A DNA stretch of 14,692 bases from Amoebophrya sp. AT5.2 (taxonomy: Eukaryota; Sar; Dinophyceae; Syndiniales; Amoebophryaceae), in NCBI GenBank assembly GCA_005223375.1, contig RXOD01005334.1, positions 1 through 14,692 of the forward strand, written 5' to 3'. The translations under genes were made by a program, and so were the position numbers. The notes beneath the pieces are model-generated. The model worked only from the letters and a program-made list of their open reading frames with translations. It was not told where the DNA came from and did not search any database. Each line of letters begins with the position of its first letter. Position 1 is the first letter of the stretch. Shown here in pieces: positions 1 through 6,435 of the stretch.

Positions 1-141
1 CCGACTGCTGTAGCCGTGCCGCTGTCTCTCAACCGATGGACCAAGAACCCAAGCACCACCACCACACAGCCCCTCCCTCTTTGCCCCCATGCTGATCGGA
101 TGGGCCAGAAACCAAAGGAGGTAGCAAAAACCTACTGGGTT
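1..141. other. Region 3' of paralogue 1, no gene called
   Basis: This is the 3' flank of the minus-strand gene that stops at 142. I see no coding frame worth calling. On the minus strand a pyrimidine-rich stretch ends in ATCAG at about 92. Together with a possible GTACGG donor at 174-169, just inside the end of the gene, it could make an 83-nt intron and move the true C-terminus outside the window. This is weak and inferred from consensus only. Confidence 0.3.
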
Positions 142-2403
142 CTAGTATGCTCTTCTAATATGCATTTTCCGTACCCTTAACAGATCAGCTCCAACCGCAA
201 CATCCGCCGGTCCAACTTCACCGAAGAACCGATGCCTCTCCACACCCGGGTGGAAAGCCGCCGAATCGGCCCGCATCGCCCGCGACGTGGGGCTCTCCAC
301 CTCCATCGGGACTTTTGCTTTTCTCCAGGGGGGAGGACCGACGGAGGACACCACCTGTTGGAAGAGCCGGTTGCCAGCGAGCCGCTCGCCAGCAGAAACA
401 GCATTTAAAGCGGTCGGCGGAACCGGAACAGCCGGCGGCGCGGCCGGCGGACGCGGAGAGGTCAGCGGCACAACTTCTTGTTGCGCATTGTTTCCGAAAG
501 CAGTTCTTGTTCCGCCAGCTTCTTGTCCTGCACGAGCTGCGGCGTCGGCCAAGATGCCGCGGACGAGCTGCGGCGTCGGCCGGTATGCGGGGGGCGCCGA
601 CGGAGGCGCTGGCGGAGGGCTGCGGTGAGGACCACGAAGTAGAAGACCTGGAGGCGGGGACGGAGGTGCAGCGGACAATTCAGCAGAGTTGAGTACAGCA
701 GGGACAGCTGTGCCGAGCAGCTTGTGCTCGACGTCTGCCAACTGGTGCACTTGGGGAACAACCGGTTGTTGTGGCTCAACATCAACAAACCTCGGCTCTC
801 CACCACCCTCGACGGCCTGCCGACCTTTCAACATGCCGAGCAACGTCTTGCCCACGCGGTGCAAATCCGGGTCGGAACTCTGGACATTCAAAGCCGGCGG
901 CACCGGAGCCTCGTTCGCGACCACGGTGGGCGGAGTGGCGTACTCGAGCACGCGGTGTGGCGGTACTTCTCCTGTCAGCACTCCTCCTGTCAGAGGGGAC
1001 GAGGAGTGCTCTGACGGGGAGATTACTCTGGGTTGTTTCGCCGGCTCCAGAAAGTGGGCGCCGTCAATGGAGGCAATGTCTGCTCGGCTTCCGAAGATGG
1101 CGTCTGCGTTCCGCTTTATTTGGTGGTGCCGGTGCAACCCCGCATCTCCGGCTTGCACTACCTGCGGCGGCTGCTCCTGAAACCAAACTCCACCCGACTG
1201 TTCTTGTTGGGAAAGAAATCCTCCATTGCCACCGACTGTTCCAGCACCTGGGGAAGAGCTCCTCCACTCCCCCCAACCCAGGAACGCGGCCTCCGGTTGC
1301 TGTGGGTTTGGCACTCCCGCCGGGTCCTCCGCGCCGAGCAGCACTTCGATCCGGCGGTGTTGTCCGAAATACTCCGGATCGAAGTGCTGCGAGGCGCGGC
1401 GCGTGAGCGCATCTGTGTACTGACGTTGCTGCCGTTGCAAGTTTTGTTCAGGCTGCATCAAGTTTTGTTCAGGCTGCATCAAGTTTTGTTCAGGCTGCAT
1501 CAAGTTTTGTTCAGACTGACGTGCGAAGTTTTGTTCAGGCTGCATCACGTCGACGAATTGGACCGGCTGCTGCTGCTGAATGCTGCTGACCCCGAAAAAA
1601 TTCTGATCAGTTGGCGACGTTGGTGTGCCCCAGTGATGAGTGTGGGCCTGCGAGGACTGCTGCTGGTGCTGGTTTGCATTTGTGTTCCCTTTTGATGTCC
1701 GACCCGACTTCCGCGTGGAGGTGGTGGTCCCCTTCGCACCTGCGCCTTTGGATCTTCCCGTTCCAGCTTTAATATTGCCAACCTCGTGCTGCTGCTGGTG
1801 CTGGTGCTGTTGAAAATGATTGGTGCCAACATGGTGGGCGCCACGAAGAGCATCCTGCTGCGGTTGACTGAGCAGCGGCGGCTGTTGCTGTGCCTGTGTC
1901 AGAGCTCCGGGGGTCAAGAGCTGCTGCGGTCCGGCGAACAAGGGACCATGTTGTTGATGAACAGGAGGCACAACTGTAGGTTGCATGTATTGATGCTGTT
2001 CTTGCCCCCCATGATGCCCTTGTTGGAGGAAGCCAGCTCCTCCTGTCCCATAGAGTGCTGCTGCTGCTGCTTGATCAATAAAATTCCCATGAGCTGCAGT
2101 GTGCTGGGGAGCTGTTCCTAGCTGGTTGTAGGAGCTCCACATCCGCCCGACACTGTCCGTTCCTCCGGTCCCGCGGCCATCGATTCCGGTCCCTCCGCCA
2201 CCGACCGCAGCACGAGAAGGCTTTATTGGCAGTAACAGAACCGCGGCCGCGAGGGCGGTTTTTTTCCTTCGTGCGGAGATCATGACCGGCATGCCTGAGT
2301 TGTCGATCGAAGCGAGTCCGAGGTTTTTCAAGTCGGGGGGTGAGCTGCGGCACGGTCGCTTTTCTCGATCTTGTTCTTCCGATTGAAGATGATGATGTGC
2401 CAC
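142..2403 (-). CDS. Q/H- and P-rich low-complexity protein with signal-like N-terminus (paralogue 1)
   Basis: I do not recognise this protein as a named family. The open frame is 753 codons and ends in TAG at 142-144. Residues 45-60 (RRKKTALAAAVLLLPI) followed by KPSRA-A look like a basic n-region, a hydrophobic core and a signal-peptidase site. They match the N-terminus of the neighbouring gene at 3691-5642. Methionine 41 (ATG at 2283) would put this segment at the N-terminus and is probably the real start; residues 1-40 may be 5' UTR read through. Residues about 95-330 are rich in Q and H, with a seven-residue MQPEQNL repeat near 287-322. Residues 518-563 hold a module shared with the paralogue (TLLGMLKG, then PQVHQLADVEHKLL). 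Residues 575-695 are proline-rich. Residues 708-720 (RAMRADSAAFHPG) resemble a PAM2 peptide. The last ten residues have no counterpart in the paralogue and could be read-through into an intron. No enzyme motif is visible; a scaffold or adaptor role is a guess. Confidence 0.72.
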   Translation of the reverse strand: MAHHHLQSEEQDREKRPCRSSPPDLKNLGLASIDNSGMPVMISARRKKTALAAAVLLLPIKPSRAAVGGGGTGIDGRGTGGTDSVGRMWSSYNQLGTAPQHTAAHGNFIDQAAAAALYGTGGAGFLQQGHHGGQEQHQYMQPTVVPPVHQQHGPLFAGPQQLLTPGALTQAQQQPPLLSQPQQDALRGAHHVGTNHFQQHQHQQQHEVGNIKAGTGRSKGAGAKGTTTSTRKSGRTSKGNTNANQHQQQSSQAHTHHWGTPTSPTDQNFFGVSSIQQQQPVQFVDVMQPEQNFARQSEQNLMQPEQNLMQPEQNLMQPEQNLQRQQRQYTDALTRRASQHFDPEYFGQHRRIEVLLGAEDPAGVPNPQQPEAAFLGWGEWRSSSPGAGTVGGNGGFLSQQEQSGGVWFQEQPPQVVQAGDAGLHRHHQIKRNADAIFGSRADIASIDGAHFLEPAKQPRVISPSEHSSSPLTGGVLTGEVPPHRVLEYATPPTVVANEAPVPPALNVQSSDPDLHRVGKTLLGMLKGRQAVEGGGEPRFVDVEPQQPVVPQVHQLADVEHKLLGTAVPAVLNSAELSAAPPSPPPGLLLRGPHRSPPPAPPSAPPAYRPTPQLVRGILADAAARAGQEAGGTRTAFGNNAQQEVVPLTSPRPPAAPPAVPVPPTALNAVSAGERLAGNRLFQQVVSSVGPPPWRKAKVPMEVESPTSRAMRADSAAFHPGVERHRFFGEVGPADVAVGADLLRVRKMHIRRAY
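532..581. repeat. Two 19-bp direct copies, 31 nt apart
   Basis: ACGAGCTGCGGCGTCGGCC occurs exactly at 532-550 and again at 563-581, inside paralogue 1. The spacing of 31 nt is not a multiple of three, so the copies are read in different frames and encode different peptides (ADAAARA and TPQLVRG regions). This looks like a small tandem duplication in low-complexity coding DNA. Confidence 0.85.
1338..1390. repeat. Perfect 17-bp inverted repeat inside paralogue 1
   Basis: GCAGCACTTCGATCCGG at 1338-1354 is the exact reverse complement of 1374-1390, with a 19-nt spacer. The whole 53-nt block lies in the coding frame, covering the SQHFDPEYFGQHRRIEVLLG region (residues 338-357). As RNA it would form a strong GC-rich hairpin. 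It could be a remnant of a small element with terminal inverted repeats, a structured mRNA element, or chance in repetitive DNA. Confidence 0.85.
1439..1546. repeat. 21-nt coding tandem repeat (MQPEQNL units)
   Basis: A 21-nt unit beginning AAGTTTTGTTCAGGCTGCAT is present exactly at 1439-1459, 1460-1480, 1481-1501 and 1526-1546. A diverged 24-nt unit lies at 1502-1525. On the minus strand this encodes MQPEQNF, ARQSEQNL and MQPEQNL three times. The near-perfect identity indicates recent expansion, so copy number is likely to vary between strains. Confidence 0.93.
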
Positions 2404-2799
2404 AAAGAGCGACGACGTGGCTCTTTAACAAAGAGCGGCTCTTCAACAAGACGCACCTAGTTAATTGCGGTGCAAGAGCAGCAGGGAGGTACAAGTACAA
2501 GATCGATGAAGAATAAAGAGTGCTCGATGGTCGATCTCGATGCTCCTACTTGTCGGCACTAGTAGCAAGCTAGTGGTACCGGAAGCGGTAGCGGTTCACG
2601 TTCTAGCGGTGCTATAGCTTATGCTTATTTCTTGAAGAAAAAGTTGAAGTGTCTACCAATCAAAAAGTATCGCAAAAGCATCTCCTCGTGTCAAGCTGTC
2701 AAGAAGGCATGCTCGGGGCGCACCACTGAGGGTTTTTTTGTCGGGATGTTTACCTGACTGTTCGAAAAAAGGATTCGCAGAAGAAGGAGTACGCTTCGT

Positions 2800-3007
2800 T
2801 GCATTCCTGAGGATTTCATCACTGCACACGGACCACATACCTACGCACAAAGAATCAGCTTCTTTTCACACGGGTTCGATGGTGATGGATCCATCGTCAT
2901 CGGCACGACGCAATTCAATTCAATTCAACATTTTCACGCGGAAAGGAACTGATAGATAGGATCGTCACGTAAAGCACGAGCACGCGTCAGAAAGGAAGTG
3001 GAAGGAC
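2800..3007. repeat. Upstream duplicated block, copy 1
   Basis: Short blocks here recur in the same order at about 6045-6185: CTGAGGATTT, TTCGATGGTGATGGATC (versus GGTCGATGGATC), CACGCGGAAAGGAACTG (versus CACGCGAAAAGGAACTGG), TAAAGCAC, and GAAAGGAAGTGGAAGGA. This copy contains extra DNA, including the AATTC microsatellite. Conserved order upstream of two related genes suggests that the duplicated segment included regulatory or 5' sequence. The alignment was made by eye and is patchy. Confidence 0.55.
2911..2929. repeat. AATTC microsatellite
   Basis: The pentamer CAATT is repeated about three and a half times (CAATTCAATTCAATTCAAC). It lies inside the upstream duplicated block of paralogue 1 and is missing from the matching block of paralogue 2. 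Confidence 0.85.
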
Positions 3008-3690
3008 CCGCGCACGATCTTGGTCATGTTAAACGAGAGCCATCCCAGTTATCCCACCGTTCGCATCGTACTCTCGTGCCTGCTTGTCGTGCGATGGTTT
3101 TTTGCTTTTTTTTTTAATTTTTTTGTCCGTGGTCCTCGCGTGACGGTTTCCGTTTTTGCGTTTGCTGGCTCTGGTCGCTCCATACCCACCCACCCTTCGC
3201 GCGACAGCGGTGGGTGCATGCGAAAATTGGCTTGACCTCTAGCGACAGCGAGCTTGTTTGACGCTGACACCAGGCTCCGGATCATCCACCACTACTTATC
3301 TCGGTAAAAATTGCTGCAGTACTCAAAATATGCATAGTGCATCTACACACGACTCACACCCGTATTTCGTTGTGGTGTTTGTTCAATTGATTCGTTTCGA
3401 TTTTTCGGGTCGAGCTCGCGTAAACTAAAACTCTCGCAATCACCTAAGATAGAGCCACTCGTGCGTCAACATGATCTATCGTTAGACGAAGAAACGTAAA
3501 ATTTAATACGTACTCTTAGAACTAGATGTTCAGATCTTGTTATGGTTTTTGTGAAATAGAACCTTGGGTGTGCGACCAGGTCGGGAGATTCATTTTAGAA
3601 GGAAACTTGGCACAGGCCGCACTGGCACTGCGACTGATTTAGTATACGTTTACGTTTCGAAACAAAGAACCGTTAACCGCCCTAGTACTC

Positions 3691-5642
3691 CTAGTAGTGA
3701 AAAGGATTGTGGTAGGGGCTTTCTGGCTTGTTGGGGGGACTCGCTGGCTTGGTGGAAGGCGACGCGGTTTCCACTCTTTCTTCCGTGATCTCGGTATCCA
3801 CTTCCATCGCGGTGTCCACTTCCATGGGTTCCTCGTCCTTGGTGCTTTCAGGAGGCATTGGTTCTTCGTCCTCCAACCCTGGCGGGGGCGACGTTACGAC
3901 GGCCAGACTTTCACCCGCCGTCGTAACCAAGCCGGTTTTTCCCCGATCTTCCGACGATGACGCGGACGGGGCGGGGGCTTCTCCTTCATCTTCAGCTGGT
4001 GCTCCCGGAATGACCAGACCACGCTGCAGCAGGCCAAGTCCTCCACCCACTTCGTTCCTCCCAGGCCAATGGGGAGCACCCGGCTGAAACTCCGACGAGT
4101 CAGCCCGCAAGCCCGAAGATGGCATGGGGGTCGACGGCTGCTGGGTCAAAGGCAAAGCAGGGTGGAACTCAGCCGCAGTGGCCCGCATGGTCGTATTCCG
4201 CGAGACCGTGGTCGGGGAGCTCGCGCTGCCGCTGCTAGCTGGCTCTTGCGTGATCGCAGTTCCGCTCCCCGTCTGGGCGGGAGCCAGATGAAAGGCAGTG
4301 GCAGTGGAGCGCTGTCTGGCAGCTGTGGTAGGGCGGCGCATTGGCGCTCGGCTGTCTGGCGTCCTCGTCAGCAGCGCGGTAGAAGGAGTAGGAGACCGAG
4401 GCGCTCCGGTAATAGGCGAAAAGGAACTACTAGAGCTAGGCGTGGAGGACAGGATCGCCGACGTCGGTGTATTTTGTTCTTGTGTCAACCGTGGAACAGA
4501 CGCTCCTGCTGGGGTGGTTCTCTTTCCTGCTCCACTCGCTGCTAGGGTGGTGCTCCTCCCCTCGTCCTCCAGGGACAAGCCCTTGACCAGGCGGATGATT
4601 CTTTGTCCGGTCTCCTGATTCGAGCGCAGTCTTTCCTCCACGTCCGCCAGGTGGTGGACTTGCGGAGGAGTGGTGCGAGGACCTGAAACGGAAGGAACCT
4701 TCAGCATGCGTTTCAGATCCTCGGAAGCCTCTTCCAGTTCAGCAGGTGGTCCTTGGAAATGTTGGGCCGTCGCATAGTTGTTCGGCAAATAATTATCGCA
4801 GGACGACGACGCAGGAGCATATGATGTAGCTGTGGTTGCCGAACCGATGTAGTTGTGCTGAAAAAACGGCTGCCCCTGATGTACTTGTTGATTCATCATG
4901 TTCATGTAGCAGTGGGAATAATAATTCATCTGCTGCGCGGCCGCCGCCTCCGCCAGCGCCCTCTGCATCAAGTGCAATGTTTTTTGGTACTCATCTTGTG
5001 GCACCGAGGATCCCCCGCCACCTCCGACCCAATATCCGGTACTAGAAGCTCCCCCTGGCCCATTCGGTGGATTCACGTTCGTCGGATTATGAAGATGCTG
5101 CGCCAGGGACAAGCTGCCCGCGGCTTGAGGCACCGCTTGACGAGGCACTGGCACAGGCAGCTGGTGTTGAGGTCCATTGAAGTCGTCCACCGCACCAGCG
5201 TTTCGGTACTTCAAAAGCGTGCCGGTTTCGTACGACGTGATGTCGCCCGATTGGTGCATCGTGACATCGCTGCTGGAGGCCGATTGCTGCTTTGGCGCAG
5301 CTTTTCCTTTTCCGCCCTTTCCGGAACGGAAGCAGACTGGTGTCCCCGCATGCTCTTCACATTCTGCTTGCTTGATGCGGTGTCTGCGTTCTCTCCCTTC
5401 CTGTACTTGTTGCCCTTTCCCCCACCCATGTTGCTCACGACCCGATTTTCCGCGCCGATAGCGATAGCAGCTTTACCTTTAGCTTTAGCTCCACTTCCCT
5501 TTCCGCCTTTAGCTCCAGCCTTACTACCGGTCGTGCCATCATCCAGGCCTCGGCCGATCGCACCATAGGCAGATTTGATCGGCAGCAGGAAGAGCGCTGC
5601 GAGCGCGGTTTTTCCGATCCGAGTTCTTGGAAACAGCATCAT
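3691..5642 (-). CDS. Low-complexity signal-bearing protein with PAM2-like motifs (paralogue 2), two-frame model
   Basis: This is a paralogue of the 142-2403 gene; I do not recognise the family. The N-terminal frame starts at the ATG pair at 5642. It reads a signal-like segment (residues 6-28, RTRIGKTALAALFLLPIKSAYGA), then a G/K/A-rich stretch. The main frame, stop at 3691, is open upstream of its first ATG (5259) and carries the body. The two frames overlap. I join them with a candidate GTGAGC...AAGCAG intron (5287-5438), giving about 599 residues. In numbering from the ATG at 5259, residues 96-170 are rich in A, Q, N and Y. DLKRMLKV (181-188) and PQVHHLADVEERL (199-211) form the module shared with paralogue 1. 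Residues 233-460 are S/T/P-rich. PAM2-like peptides lie at 356-368 and 382-394, with a degenerate one at 314-326. SPPPGLEDEEP and two MEVDT units sit in an acidic tail. Exon structure is uncertain; the body frame is well supported by shared motifs. Confidence 0.68.
5287..5438 (-). other. Candidate intron joining the two frames of paralogue 2
   Basis: On the minus strand GTGAGC starts at 5438, after codon GTC, and AAAGCAG ends at 5287, before CAA. Both sites are phase 0, and splicing them moves the reading from the signal-peptide frame into the main frame without a stop. The 152-nt length is close to the 166-nt URB1 intron. Against it, the exon side of the donor is weak, there is no clear polypyrimidine tract, and both frames are open across the whole stretch. 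Other site pairs, or a one-base indel, would also work. Confidence 0.35.
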
Positions 5643-6044
5643 GCTTATGCTTTTGGCAACTCTCGATGGCGCGAGGTTGGCGTTCTTTTTCTCGATCTTG
5701 TGCGTCGTTGTCGTTCTTGCTCGACAAGAATGGTTCTGGTGGTCGTTCTTGCTAGAGTTCTGTAGCTAGTCCTAGTCTCCTGTGGTGGAGTAGGAGTTGG
5801 TCTACAACACGAAGATGGTTCCAAAAATCAAAACGATTGACTCAGATGAAGTTCGTCGCAAGCTATCAAAACGAAAAGTTGGTGGTGGCCTAGAAGTCCT
5901 CCTGGATTTTTTTGTCAGCATTGATCGATGTTACTGCGTTTAGCTTTTTTACTGCCACCAAGATTTACATTTACACTTTACTGAGTCAAAAAATCACGCA
6001 AGATCACGGCACTGAGCGACTACTTGCAGCATGCTTGTCCTATG

Positions 6045-6185
6045 AAATCACTCTACTCTGAGGATTTTCTAGCACGAGCGCATACGGACGAATTCGAATG
6101 GTCGATGGATCGCCACACAGCACGCGAAAAGGAACTGGAAGGAAATAAAGCACAGCACGCGAAAAGGAACTGGAAGGAACTAAAT
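6045..6185. repeat. Upstream duplicated block, copy 2
   Basis: This region shares CTGAGGATTT, GATGGATC, CACGCG(A)AAAGGAACTG and TAAAGCAC, in that order, with about 2800-3007 upstream of paralogue 1. It lies about 0.4 kb upstream of the paralogue 2 start, and the other copy about 0.5-0.7 kb upstream of its own gene. That supports a common origin by tandem duplication. Confidence 0.55.
6116..6185. repeat. 35-bp tandem repeat, two copies
   Basis: The unit starting CACAGCACGCGAAAAGGAAC occurs at 6116-6150 and 6151-6185 and differs at two positions (GGAAATAAAG versus GGAACTAAAT). The core GCGAAAAGGAACTGGAAGGA is identical in both. Related cores occur upstream of paralogue 1 at about 2935-2951 and 2980-3006. 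Confidence 0.93.
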
Positions 6186-6354
6186 GGAGCATTTGTCGTC
6201 CAAAGGCAAGATCCTTGATGCAAGTACAACTAGATCGATGGGAACCTCCACACGTCGTCCATCTCCTGAGGTTGTCGTACATCATGCAGGAGCATCTGAA
6301 GCTGAACACCGGTATATTGCTCTCGTTCCATGAATCGGCTCCGAGCTTGCTGCA

Positions 6355-6360
6355 TTTATT
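6355..6360 (-). terminator. Possible poly(A) signal for URB1
   Basis: AATAAA on the minus strand lies about 75 nt past the URB1 stop codon, in the expected orientation and range. A single hexamer in AT-rich DNA is weak evidence. Some protist lineages, dinoflagellates among them, do not rely on AATAAA. Confidence 0.3.
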
Positions 6361-6435
6361 TCAACATCATCATCTTCTGCGCATCATTCATTGTGCACTT
6401 GTGCATTTCCATTTGCTCAGCTGAGTTTTTCCGAT

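Larger units (their letters stand above)
2404..3690. other. Intergenic region between the two paralogues
   Basis: I see no gene here. The region should contain the 5' UTR and promoter of paralogue 1 and the 3' UTR of paralogue 2. It is more AT-rich than the flanking genes. It has T-rich runs near 2730-2737 and 3097-3125, and an AATTC microsatellite near 2911-2929. Between about 2800 and 3007 it carries blocks that recur in the same order upstream of paralogue 2. I see no convincing TATA box, tRNA or small-RNA motif. The small open frames here have no conserved features and look like chance. Confidence 0.6.
5646..6435. other. Intergenic region between paralogue 2 and URB1
   Basis: I find no convincing gene here. 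The region should hold the paralogue 2 promoter and 5' UTR and the URB1 3' UTR. Near 5690-5708 it keeps a stretch (TTTTTCTCGATCTTGTG) that matches 2360-2376 in the N-terminal part of paralogue 1. There the frame encodes QDREK, but here QDREK is in a different frame from the signal peptide. Blocks at about 6045-6185 match the DNA upstream of paralogue 1. T-rich runs occur near 5908-5914 and 5944-5950. Confidence 0.55.

Noticed and set aside
1033..1695. 220-codon + strand open frame opposite paralogue 1
   Set aside because: It is antisense to the 753-codon frame. Its repeats (VLFRLHQ units) only mirror the 21-nt repeat on the other strand, and the minus-strand frame shares motifs with its paralogue.
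2404..3690. tRNA, snRNA, spliced-leader RNA or CRISPR array in the intergenic DNA
   Set aside because: I looked for A/B-box-like, U1/U2/U6-like and spliced-leader-like sequences and for regularly spaced repeats and found none. The direct repeats present are tandem or duplicated blocks.
3697..5568. Several + strand frames of 87-237 codons opposite paralogue 2
   Set aside because: They are arginine- and proline-rich mirror frames of GC-rich low-complexity coding DNA, with no conserved motif.
5539..5727. 62-codon frame containing QDREK upstream of paralogue 2, as a separate small gene
   Set aside because: It matches the first codons of paralogue 1 at DNA level but ends quickly and overlaps the signal-peptide frame; more likely duplicated 5' sequence than a gene.
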